Of a DNA stretch of 64,000 nucleotides, positions 20,665-32,706 are shown piece by piece. The DNA is from Paragyromitra xinjiangensis (taxonomy: Eukaryota; Ascomycota; Pezizomycetes; Pezizales; Discinaceae): assembly GCA_038503065.1 (NCBI GenBank), contig JBCAMK010000015.1, forward strand, positions 682,001-746,000. The letters are read 5' to 3'. The notes below the pieces were generated by a model that saw nothing but the letters and a program-made list of their open reading frames with translations, ran no database searches and was not told the origin of the DNA. How positions within the stretch are numbered: the first letter of the stretch is position 1; the number at the start of each line of letters is the position of its first letter. A program made the translations under genes and the position numbers.

Positions 20665-21720
20665 GACTAGTGGGCTTGTGGGTTGGTGAGGGATTCTATG
20701 ATGATACCTGATGGAAACTGTCCACTAATCTCTTCGGGGATGATGTTCATGTTAACTATCATTCGGGACTGAGAATCTTTTCTTCTTTTGCTTTCTTCAA
20801 ATATAAAATCGAGATTGAGAATAATTTTCATATGTTCGTCGTTTTTATGATTTATTGTTTGCCATTTCCATCGTAGACTACTCCTGCTCGTCCTTGTCCT
20901 GTTAATACTATGAAAAGGCCACCAATCAAGCTCTACCTAAATTTTTAATGTATGACCCCGTTTACTTGCAATATGGAACCCGCCTGTAGAATAGGCACTG
21001 AGAGCCGCCTAATGTCACCTCGAATCACGCCAATGCTAGTATTTATACTCACCTCTTATTCCATCCCTCTTAAAACCCTGCTATATTTCCTTGGCGATAG
21101 AATGAAAAGATTTCTTGATTCACCAAGAAGCGACAAGTTATCGAATGACTTGGGAGCGATAGAATGCAAAATTCAAACTGGTGGACAATATGACTAATCT
21201 GATGCCTAACCATCTTGAGTAAGCTCTCACAAATACATGTCTCCTAGACATATTTTATCGCTCTTGAAATTGCGCCAGAGCTGCTGTAAAACATGGGATG
21301 CAATGGAGAAGGCTTGGTTGATCGACCGACATGACTCTAGTACAGGCCCAAACAGACTTATGCGTGTATTCCAGAGCATTCCAGAACACTCTCTGGAGCC
21401 TTTCGTATTGCGCCTGATCAGGAAGTCGATTTATAGCAGGGGGGGTAGATTGATACCTTGATATCTTGCTGAGGACCAAAGACCAACAACTAGAAAACCT
21501 ACTACATAAGTAATGATAATGCTTAACAGCTCTTCTAGAAATTTCCACACAGTAACTAATAATAGAGAAGGGCCTATTAGAATGCAGTATCCCCATCACA
21601 TTAAATTGAGACATTAGAAGGCCCCATATTCCTACTACACGTCAACACCAAAATTCAAGAGCCCAATACCGATGTCAAGATGTCAAACTCAATTCTCAAT
21701 TCTACTAAAATGTATATATT
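20665..21720. other. Intergenic, AT-rich
   Basis: No convincing coding sequence is seen. A 119-codon minus-strand frame (21255-21614) and shorter frames lack family features. The interval ends at the left border of an inverted-repeat element. Confidence 0.5.
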
Positions 21721-22465
21721 TACGGAGGCCTATAGCGACCAATCCGACATATCAACAGATTAGGGAAATCGAAAATTGGAAAGCAACCAACATCAAAAAT
21801 ACTCTTTAATATCATGGTATCAACTAGTGTTCTTCCAGTGAAAGGTATGGCTACTACATAGCATAGCGAAAAAACTGCAACTTTAGCGCTTGGTCCCCAC
21901 AGAGCTTCAGTGGTTGGTATAACTAGGAACTGGAAATTGAGAACTGGAAATTGAGAACTGGAAATTGGGAATTGAGAATTACAATAGAGATGAAAATTAT
22001 TCATACCCGACCAGCACATGCGAGACTGTCGCAGGAAGGCTGAAGAAAAATCAAACTGAATGGTGTTATTAGTCCGGGCTTACTGCTGCTAATGGTCTAA
22101 TGCATATGGGTCACCATCAGCATAAAGCCTGTGTGTTTATGTTGCTGTGAGTTTCAGTAGTTTATGTCTATCGCAAAACATCCTGAGTTCCGCTGCTCCT
22201 TGTGAAGTGGTGTGCAGATTTGACTGGGGACATTTAAAGTACCGCTATGGCTGACACCTACACTTGCAGCAGCTGAGTGTCAAACTCTGCTAGAAATCTC
22301 ATTCATATGTCCTCTTATTAGTGGGTAATTCCTTCAGAGACGGCTCTTTAAAAAAAACCCTGCATCAGAGATTTTTAGAGCGATAGTTCTATTAGTTCTC
22401 CTATTTCTCAATTTTTATTTTCCTAATTCGTTGATATGTCGGGTTGGTCGCTATAGGCCTCCGTA
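21721..22465. mobile_element. 745-bp non-autonomous inverted-repeat element
   Basis: Left end TACGGAGGCCTATAGCGACC (21721 onward) is inverted at the right end (finishing 22465). The arms stay alignable for about 55 bp with few mismatches. The sequence TATATT flanks both sides (21715-21720 and 22466-22471), so the target duplication is either 6 bp or, if the element starts at CGGAGG, the TA typical of Tc1/mariner. No transposase frame lies inside. It contains a 14-bp tandem repeat. Confidence 0.75.
21927..21968. repeat. Tandem repeat, 14-bp unit, three copies
   Basis: Unit GAACTGGAAATTGA is repeated three times head to tail (21927, 21941, 21955), the last copy with one or two changes, followed by a degenerate half unit. 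It lies inside the 745-bp element and may serve to identify relatives of it. Confidence 0.85.
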
Positions 22466-22476
22466 TATATTCTGAC

Positions 22477-23017
22477 CCGTATTCCAAGGATGCCCGTTTT
22501 AAAATGGGAGAGTGAGCAAAGGTTCAGACTGCTTCGCAATCTAAGGTGTAAACCACCCCTCAACCTATTGATTGAAATATTGAGCCCACTAGGGTGCGGT
22601 ATTATCTCTAGGTGTGCAGTGATGATGATAAAATAAAGATCTTTTTACGTTGTACATCTACGTGGTGGGAGGGGGTGGTTTACACCCGCGAGGTATTTTG
22701 TACTACATGTAGTAACCACACCTCTAGATTAGGAGGAAGTCTGCACCTTTGCTCCCAACCCCAACCCATACACACAGCTTGCTGCGTACCATGCAGCAGC
22801 TATAGGCAGTAGGGAATGGGAGTGAGCCTACCTTGCTCACTAGTATATGATGGAAGGGGACTCGGGGTTTATTTGTATATTACAGCTAGAAGTTGCAAGA
22901 GCGTAAGATAGTACTAGTTAGAGAAGAAATTTTGAATATCGGCCGATGTTCAAAGCGCTCCCATTCTAAAACGGGTCAACCCATTTTAAAAGGGGCATCC
23001 CTGAAGCTTGAATACGG
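22477..23017. mobile_element. Second inverted-repeat element, about 540 bp
   Basis: The left end starts CCGTATTC and continues to GGATGCCCGTTTTAAAATGGG (22477-22508). The right end, read inverted from 23017, starts CCGTATTC and, after a 7-bp insertion, continues GGATGCCCCTTTTAAAATGGG. Inside is a perfect 15-bp inverted repeat, GGTGTAAACCACCCC at 22545-22559 and its complement at 22672-22686. No coding capacity is seen. It abuts the 745-bp element on the left and lies 125 bp before the amidoligase ATG. Target duplication was not resolved. Confidence 0.5.
22792..22831 (+). repeat. Dispersed repeat, copy A
   Basis: Forty bases beginning TGCAGCAGCTATAGGCAGTA match 56947-56986 with five or six differences, all transitions. 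It is part of the second inverted-repeat element and so probably marks a repeat family in this genome. Confidence 0.65.
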
Positions 23018-23141
23018 ATTAGAACATAATAAAAGACCAGCTCGCCGAAGAAGTATTCCCTCATCATCATTAATACACACACAATCAGAACTCCACCACA
23101 AACAATATTTACTACTTTAAAGGCTGCCAAACTCAAACAAT

Positions 23142-24038
23142 ATGATCATCGCAGACCAAATCACCATCGGCGTGGAGCTAGAAATGCTTGTTTGCGATAG
23201 TCCACAAAGTACAGAATGGTTATATCTTCCAATAAACGAAGAATACAGACTCGTCGCTCAAGCACTAAAACCACTAGCAACGGGGCTTGGAATTCGCGTG
23301 ATCGACACAGGGAGCAATCACATGACACAATACAACGATACATGCCTAACAGCAGCCTTCCACGTCCAGTCAGACGGCAGTATCAACAGAGATTCTGAAG
23401 TACAAAGAGGTATTGAGGTAGCAACCCCAATTCTCAGATACGGCCAATGGAAATCTGTCATCCCCCATATGTGCCAGGCCCTCCGGGAAAACTTCAGTCT
23501 TGGTTTCAATCATTCTACGGGCCTCCACATTCATGTTGGAATAGGTCAGCCCTATACCCTTCAGGACCTTAAGCGCATTTCAAAAGCAATCATTCTTTTT
23601 GAGACCCAGATGGATAAATATCACCCAGGCTGCCGCTCAAGTATACTTGATCCGTGGGATTACAACTACATCCAATCTAATCGCCATAACAGGGTTTTTG
23701 AGGGCCTTACTAATCTAGAGTGTATAAGGGTGATAGACGAAGCTTCAAGTATCAACAGGCTACTTAGCAAAATCAACAGCCATGAGACGGCTAATGACCT
23801 CCACATCACATCCTACAAATATAATCTCACGAGCCTTATCCGGTTCAACACTATCGAGTTCAGACAAGCGATCGCAACCGATAATGAAGATCAAATTATT
23901 GATTGGATTAGCAGGGTCATTCTGTTCGTGACAAGTGCCATCTCTACTCCTGACGAAGTGTTTGAAACTTGGGCCAAGAATGGTATCAATAATCTTGAGA
24001 TCTATAAGGATTTTGGAATCCCTACCTCGGAAGGTTGA
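23142..24038 (+). CDS. Putative amidoligase (Amidoligase_2 family)
   Basis: This is a single exon of 298 residues with the layout of the COOH-NH2 ligase (glutamine synthetase/GCS-like) amidoligases, which form amide bonds between a carboxylate and an amine using ATP. Residues 9-16 (IGVELEML) supply the acidic metal/ATP-binding strand. Residues 125-133 (STGLHIHVG) give the family His-x-His motif. Residues 237-241 (TIEFR) are the C-terminal Glu-Phe-Arg motif contacting the nucleotide phosphates. VQSDGSI and GIEVATPIL around residues 75-98 are also typical. All key motifs are intact, so the enzyme is probably active. Substrate is unknown. Neighbouring genes give no pathway; it stands alone next to mobile elements. 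Bacterial relatives occur with ATP-grasp and peptide-modifying genes, but nothing like that is seen here. Confidence 0.85.
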   Translation: MIIADQITIGVELEMLVCDSPQSTEWLYLPINEEYRLVAQALKPLATGLGIRVIDTGSNHMTQYNDTCLTAAFHVQSDGSINRDSEVQRGIEVATPILRYGQWKSVIPHMCQALRENFSLGFNHSTGLHIHVGIGQPYTLQDLKRISKAIILFETQMDKYHPGCRSSILDPWDYNYIQSNRHNRVFEGLTNLECIRVIDEASSINRLLSKINSHETANDLHITSYKYNLTSLIRFNTIEFRQAIATDNEDQIIDWISRVILFVTSAISTPDEVFETWAKNGINNLEIYKDFGIPTSEG

Positions 24039-24520
24039 AATACCAGAACTGTTCGATAAGGATATAGGGAGGTTTTGTCTTAATTATATGTCAATGATAG
24101 TTTATTTCTCAGCAGGTACAAGATTTGCAGGTCGCTAGATAGAATTAAAAGTAGACATTCAACTATCTTATGTCGGAGCCAGAGTTTAGCAAATACCTAG
24201 ATAGTATTCACAAAAAATCATACGCAGTTTTTTTCAATCAGTGTTCCTTTTATAGACTCTACACGGATTGCTACTCATAGGTCCCAATGACATTATCCCT
24301 CCCAAATGCCAAACATAAAGTCCAGTACATCATACTATCAGTCCCCTCAGATAGATCGATAACACAACTCGGCCGTTTTTCTTTTTCGCATGAACTGAAA
24401 TTATCTACGTTTCAAAAAAAATCAAATGCCAACAAAGAAATAAAAGCACAATATCCTCGAGAAACAAAAGTGCAAAAGCAAAAATTCAATTCATCAGATA
24501 AGCCACTTTTTATGTCAAGC
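24039..24520. other. Intergenic, convergent
   Basis: This 480-bp AT-rich stretch holds the 3' ends of the amidoligase and SEC21 genes. A plus-strand frame at 24287-24682 overlaps the SEC21 end antisense and is a shadow. Confidence 0.5.
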
Positions 24521-27500
24521 TTACGCAACGCTGCCAACAACCAACGCCGCAACACCTTCCTCCTCAGCCCTAACCGTGATCTTCAGTGCGACTCCAGTTT
24601 TGCTGCTGTACGCCATCTTGACTTGGGCAACTACTCGCCCACCGGAGATGGTCTTGCCAAAGAGTTTCAGATTGTGAGTTGATGTGCTGACCGCAACGTC
24701 ACTACCTTCGAGTGCTTGTAGAGAGAGAGTCGAGGAAAGGAGTTCGCAGGCCTCTGTCCAATTTGTTAGTATTACGTTCACCAAAGAAACCAAGAAAGAG
24801 GAATACATACCCTGGATACCCTTGACACCAGTTCCCAGGGAGAAAGTTTCAGTGACTTCCTCACCCGCTGCACCAACCTGTTCCCATACATTTCCAAAAC
24901 TTCCTGCAAATGCCGGTACAATATAATCACCTCCAGTAAGCTCCAAGTCCTCAACCTGATACTCGTCCTCGAACCCTTGGTCCTCCGGCTCGCCAGTGCT
25001 TGGATCAATCTCCTTGCTCGTAAACTTAAGCACGTTTGTGAACGTCGTAATAGCGTAGTTGCTCTCCTCTCCCGTGCGCCTGAAAGATACATATATCGCG
25101 CCCGCCTCATCGCTGCCTAGCTTTAGTGCCGGGATGATGAAATCTTCCTCAAGGCCAACCTCCTCGCCATCTTCACGATCTGAAGGGGTGGTAATCATGG
25201 ACACATCTTCCAAAACAGTGTCTGTAAGAGTGTTTTTAACGTTGAATTGAAGCACAATATGCTCCTTGAAGATATGCTTGACAGCAACAACAACGTACTC
25301 GGTTTCTGACTCGGTGAGCTCAACCTCCCGGCTAGATTTGAGGAGTGGACCATAAGGTCTTAGCTCTGGGACACCACCCAATTGCTGAATATGCTGCGCT
25401 GATGCGGCGGCAGCAGTCGTTGCAGCTTCTGCGGCCGCTGCAGGTCCAGCGGATGGCCGGGGCGTACCAGATGAAGGTGCCTTGAGGGTTGGCATCGTAG
25501 TAGAGCGCAGCTTAAGAGAACGGTCTTCGGCATCGGCCTCGGCGCGGGTGACGATAGGGATGGAGGAAATGTCAAACGGCTCCGAGAAGGTTGATGCGTC
25601 TCCAGTGACATACATGACGAGTTGGTGCTCAAATATTGGCAGAGAGAAGGATGATTCGTTTTTAATGAATCTTTCTGCTACTTCTTCACCCTCCTCTTGT
25701 TGGATCAACCGCAAATTCAGAGCTGCTCTATCTCTAACTTCATCATCAGGATCATCCAGACACCTAGTCAACAGCACGACTACACTCTTTTTAACTTCAG
25801 GGTCGACCTTCTCTCCCTCCTTGCTAGCAACACCAAATTTTGCCAGAGCTGTAACCGCTGCAGCACGGACCACAGCATTCTCTAGAACAACACGATTGTA
25901 GATATACCGAATGTATTTCGTAGGTTGGGTGGTTTTAGGCCCTTCAGTTCCAAGAAGATGGAGAATACGGACGGCGAGTTTGGTGAACTCACAATCTTCG
26001 ATAAATTCGCAGAGATGTGCCAGGGCTAAAACAAGGTAAGATTCATGTTTTTCAGTGACGTACAAAATAGAGAGGAGATTACCTTCTTCCCGACTCTCCG
26101 GCACAAATTTAATCAAATCAAACATGCTCTCCACAACAGTTTTCTTGAAATCGTAACCACCTTCATCCCTCAACACTCCGCTCAAAAATGTCAGCATTGC
26201 AGCCTGTTTGCTGGGGAACTTCAAGCACAACGTCCGAATCGCTTCAACAATGGTGATTTTGAACTCGTCAGTGATGTCAGCCATAAGTCCGCTGATTTTA
26301 CCGATGAGCCTATCCACTGAGGTCTCGTTCCCGGTCTTGAGTAGAGTGGTGATGGCAAAGGTTGCGATCGAACGGTTCGAGTTGTTAAGCAAAGTCTCGA
26401 TATCCATATTGCAAACATTTACCGCGGAGGGGCGGATAGATGCAAAATTATGAAGAATACGAATAGCAGTGAACTTAGCAACAGCTCGAGGAGATGTGAG
26501 ATATAGTTGCAGAACTGATTTAACCGATTGTCAATAAAAACAAGCTCGCTTAAACAGAAATCCTTAGGCTAAGAACTTACCATTGATGGCCGGGGCAACC
26601 TCCGTATCCGTCACATCCTTCAATTCGCAGATAGACTTAGCCGCCTCGAAATTGACCATTTCAGCCTTGTGTCGCAGCCACCCTTCCAACAGTGTATACA
26701 TTGGCTTCCTCAATCCAGGGTCCTCATCAGCAATCTTAGCTGCCAGCCGTACCAACATGACCACGGCAGCTGGGTTCTTGACTGATCCATTTGCGAACTG
26801 TTGTACCATCTTAACTAGTGCCATCCGATCGTGAGAACGCATCTGGTACAAGAGACCAATGGCATGATATTGGGTCATGCCAGAACCTTGAGGTACTGAG
26901 GCTGCAGAAGAGCCGAACCCCAGAGTAAATCCGCTCGATTTAGATCCAGAAAGCGCAGCTTCTTGAGTTTCATTAGCCCACCTACGCACTACATCACGGG
27001 CGGTTGGGAGCAAGTGATAAGCAGAAACCAAGGCCGCTGATGAGACGGAGGGATTTTTGTCGACAATTGCAGTTTTGAGGAGACGCTCGATTGCTTGAAC
27101 AGTCGTTCCCTATTATACCAGAATGTCAGTTCAGAAGCAGATAGGGCAAAGATACTAAGAGGAGTATAAAGTTCAAGATGACTTGGGGCAGTGTATCTCG
27201 TCTAAATAACCTTTCAAGACACATCAATGTGGCACCCTCAAGCCAGACCTAGCTTCTCACCCCTACGAACAAACAAGCCAACTCACATCAATAATCCTGC
27301 ACAACGCCCTGATAGCATTCGCTCTATAAACCTCTTGATCTCCAGCACCCCTCCCACCTCCAGCAACGTCCTTCATTACCGACGAGGTAACCATGATAAC
27401 GTCCTCCGCGGTATCTGCCAGCTCCTTGATAACCAAATAGACCATCTGCCTGAGCGACGCATCGCGATGTTGAAACAGCTTGGTGATACCAAAGAAGAGG

Positions 27501-27771
27501 GACGTTGCTTCGGAAGTGGGGAAACGCTCGCCAGTATGTAATAAATAGGTTATCTTCGTCAAGAGGATGCGACAACGGCGAGGAGATATGGGGGATGTGT
27601 TGAAGAGCCGTGCTGATCAGAAAAAACATTAACGTCAGCTACCACCACCACCGATCGTAGCTGGGGAATTCAAACAGCGAATTGCGGGAATTCACCTTCT
27701 TGAAAGACAGAAGTGCGGTCGACTTTGAAGATTGCCTGATCAGCATCTTCATCTTTTTTAGAGTAACTCAT
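24521..27771 (-). CDS. SEC21: Coatomer subunit gamma (COPI)
   Basis: This is a heterotetrameric adaptor subunit of the COPI coat for Golgi-to-ER and intra-Golgi retrograde transport. The start at 27771 ([27 protein letters not shown]) is typical. The alpha-solenoid trunk follows ([63 protein letters not shown]). A Pro/Ala hinge is next, then the appendage ([25 protein letters not shown] to the C-terminal beta/alpha platform). Coding starts with a 76-nt exon. Introns also lie near 27110-27290 and 26500-26580. Two further GT-AG introns (26026-26082 and 24754-24810) are each 57 nt with no stop and are hidden in the open frame. They should be spliced out because family sequence resumes exactly across them. 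The product is roughly 900 residues. Confidence 0.94.
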
Positions 27772-28500
27772 GACGAAAGAGGCGAAGGGCGGGGATGGTG
27801 GGGGAAAGGCGTGTGGTCGGATGTGAGGAGTGGATCAAAGCTGTCTCCTTTTCGATCTAAAGAGGCTCCTCCGTGAAAGTTGTCCAGTTGCTGTCCTCGG
27901 CCTCGAAATCTTGCTTACCCGGCCATTGCCCATGTTTAGTTACTAAGCGAATGGGCCCACGAGTGAGAAACGGTGATTTAACAAATTCCCCAGCCCATCC
28001 TCATCTACTACCTCTTGGATCAAATTTCCCTTCACTTATCCCCAGAAATCTCTTTTTACAGGAATTAGAAGGTCTTAACATGCTAGATGTTGTTACAAGC
28101 AAAGAAAATATTCAGCGAAAAGACACTGCTGTGAGCCTACCATCTCATGCTTTGTTTCCCCATCCCCGCAACATTACCACAAGCTTCTTCTTAGTCCCAG
28201 AAATCAAGCCGGTACTCCCCGATCAAACTTCCCATGTCCATCATTATATAGTCGACACGAAACTGCCTAAGGAGAAACTGCTTAAGGAGAAAGCACCTGT
28301 TGAAGGTTGACATTCTAGAATGATCAGTAACGACCCCCGGCATATCCACCGAATGATCATAATTGACCGAAAGATGGCACCGCAGCTTCTGAAACATCAG
28401 CGACCCGTATGTAGTAAAGGTACACCTTTTCTGATAACAACCAGACCTCCTCACACAAAGACCAAATAAACAGGTAGAAAACTCCGCGCCGAACAACCTG
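27772..28500. other. Intergenic
   Basis: This contains the SEC21 promoter and the region downstream of the F-box-like gene. A 145-codon plus-strand frame (27873-28310) has no recognisable family and odd composition; I do not call it. A short direct repeat (CTGCCTAAGGAGAAA / CTGCTTAAGGAGAAA) lies at about 28263-28294. Confidence 0.45.
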
Positions 28501-29304
28501 TTAGCCCATCTTGGTGGACATAAAATATTCGTAACCCGGATTTGAGGTAATGATTCGCGATAATAACTGAAGATCAGCGAATTCCTGATTAGAAAGAGGA
28601 GGGCGACGAGAGAAAGTAGCCATGCCCTCATGGCCGTACCAGAGATTCAACAACCACATCTCATAAAAGAAACACATCGGAAGGGCGTCACCAGCAGTGA
28701 AGGAAGGTTTGAGACGTCCTTGGTCCTGGGGAGGAAAATAGTCGACAGCAGGGGTCTCGGTAGCAAACGTATCTGCGGTCTGTGAGTTATCGGAATCTAG
28801 GGACTTAGGATAGCGACGGGAGACATAGGCTACGAAATCTCTCGAACAACTTTCAAAAAATCGTTCGTTGGCAATGAGAGCGGGGATATCGGATTCGCAC
28901 GGCAAAAACTCATTTTCGAGTGCTTTTTTAACCATCTCATAGTTCGGTAATACGTCGTACGGGCTACAGGAACGTTGATACTGAAGAATCGCTGTGGCTT
29001 CCTTCCATGCATCTTCAAAGCTGTTCTGCACTACTCTCAACAAAATCGAATTTGAGTATATTTTGAACAGACGGTAACAGAGTGATGAGTTTGATGTAAA
29101 AGTGATGAGATTTCTGACAGAGTCAAAATTGCACAGTATTTCGAGTACGGCATCATACGAGAGGAGACTAAAATCAAGGGTTGAAATTCGTAGAGAACTA
29201 ACGTTAGGAGTTAGGAGTTGAAGACGTAGCCATCCTAACCAGTTAGCCTCGTAACTAACAGATGTAGTGATAATGACTGTTGGGAGGAAATGCCGGACGA
29301 ACAT
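28501..29304 (-). CDS. F-box-like hypothetical protein
   Basis: A single exon of 267 residues. Residues about 43-85 (LLSYDAVLEILCNFDSVRNLITFTSNSSLCYRLFKIYSNSILLRVV) have the pattern of a degenerate fungal F-box: a Leu-rich entry, then a helix, then a polar residue cluster and a Tyr-Arg-Leu-Phe segment. Such proteins usually start a few residues before this motif with LP-x-E, which is absent, so the first 40 residues may be upstream sequence read through. The rest has a segment ending FFYEMWLLNLWYGHEG that is typical of lineage-specific fungal proteins of this kind. A substrate adaptor role for an SCF ubiquitin ligase is possible but not shown. It may be a young or decaying family member. Confidence 0.5.
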   Translation of the reverse strand: MFVRHFLPTVIITTSVSYEANWLGWLRLQLLTPNVSSLRISTLDFSLLSYDAVLEILCNFDSVRNLITFTSNSSLCYRLFKIYSNSILLRVVQNSFEDAWKEATAILQYQRSCSPYDVLPNYEMVKKALENEFLPCESDIPALIANERFFESCSRDFVAYVSRRYPKSLDSDNSQTADTFATETPAVDYFPPQDQGRLKPSFTAGDALPMCFFYEMWLLNLWYGHEGMATFSRRPPLSNQEFADLQLLSRIITSNPGYEYFMSTKMG

Positions 29305-30043
29305 GAATCGACTGCCTATAAATACTCGTACTTCGCCACCAAGGCCTACCCATTCTTACTTTTTCCTTCTTCACAGCCGTCTAACGTTCGGTCTGATTAC
29401 ATAGTGTCATCTATACTAGGACCTCTTCTGTGGCAGCCCAGAGAACAGTAGCCAAGTAGATGTTGATTGATTGATCGATTGATAACCCAAACACGCATCC
29501 AACCCTTTGGGTTATGGCAGTTCAGGTAGATGTTCTTTTTCAAGGGAAAAAAACCTTGATATCACCTAGTAGCTAGTCCAATTCCCATAGTCATCCCCCC
29601 AAGACCACACAGAAAAACATTGTCACATCTAATATTACAGTGATGCCAAAGTACAATCAGAGTACCCCTAACTCCAACCTATCCCTGCGAAAACGTCCCA
29701 TCAACAACCACCCGCATACAAATCATAGCTATTGTTCGAACTATCCACGGAAGATTCCGCCTAGTAATTCAATATCTATAAGCTCGCAGTGCCTATAATT
29801 AAATCTCTCAACAACTAAGCCAGAAACCAGCGGCGGGTATCGTCTAAGTCATATAGCATCACTCGAAATTAAACCTATAGCTACGGTATCTGACCCTAGT
29901 CGTCTAGATTTAGTCTTCTACTAAGTGGGCCTGGGCTTGAATTCCAAGTGATGAGGCCAAAAAGGTCGAGATAAATTTTCTCTACCCCAAATACAAACGA
30001 GAGCCAGCCCAAATCGAAATCTATCCATTACGCCCGCATTCCC
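29305..30043. other. Intergenic
   Basis: About 740 bp without a gene. A short TGAT-type simple repeat (TTGATTGATTGATCGATTGAT) lies near 29465-29482. The right part is probably the MET2 3' UTR. Confidence 0.5.
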
Positions 30044-31797
<1,754 letters not shown>

Positions 31798-32706
31798 CCG
31801 GGATCACAGGGGAAGTTGGTTCAGACGCCGGCATCTTGATAGTTAGATAGTGTAACTCCTTTGGTGATAGCAATTGCCTGTTATCCAAATGTTATGCTGG
31901 GGGAACGTGAGACTTTTATGTCAGGCTAGGTGGAGGCTCTGCGGTCATGCCAAATAAAGCTGCATGAGAAAAAAAACTCTGGACAACCGTTTTCGTTATG
32001 CGCCAAGCCACCGGTCACATCATATCGCCCCCCAATCACGTTATCGGTGGCATTAGCAAACTCGCATCGTGAATGTTGCACTCTTATCGTTGACATTCAT
32101 GATCTTCTTTCTTTTTTCTTTCAAAAAAACAAAATAGTAGGTACTGTAGATCGACACCATGTTTTTACATAATAGAACACACCACACTCTAGACCGCCTC
32201 CGCCTCTAAAATTAGTGCCAATTAAGATATAAGTTCAAGCAAGGCTTACAAATAAGCTCATATGCTTGACAGGATAATGAACAGAAGCCCACATCAGGCA
32301 TACCAGTGAACTACGAGACTGTAGCTAGAAGTAAAACGTACATAAAGGACTGTGTAAGCAGCGTAAATGGTAGAAATTGGACGGAATCCTCCAAACTCGC
32401 CGTTCTATCAACCAAGAAATAAAATGAGGGAGGTGGAACGAAGGAAACTAGGCAGTCCATGTGAAAACTCCTGGTATGACCGAGGAAAGAAAAATCGTGT
32501 ACTGAGAATGCACCTATTGTCCTGGTGTTATGCAAGAAAAATGTAGGAAAAATGAAATTCCCAAACCCAAGAATAGAAAGATGGTGAACAGAAACCCCGC
32601 GGACGTTACCTGCCCCTTTTGAACCCTAAACCCACGCTAATAACAAATACAACCCAAATTTTATTACAGGAATACAAAAAACCTCTTCCTCACTAAAAAT
32701 CCAGAA
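31798..32706. other. Intergenic
   Basis: This is the MET2 promoter and the region beyond the WSC gene's 3' end. Small frames at 31930 and 32311 lack support. A polypyrimidine-like run (CTTCTTTCTTTTTTCTTTC) is at about 32103. Confidence 0.45.

Noticed and set aside
27873..28310. 145-codon plus-strand frame
   Set aside because: No recognisable domain, Pro/His/Lys-rich composition without helices, and it overlaps the promoter of SEC21.
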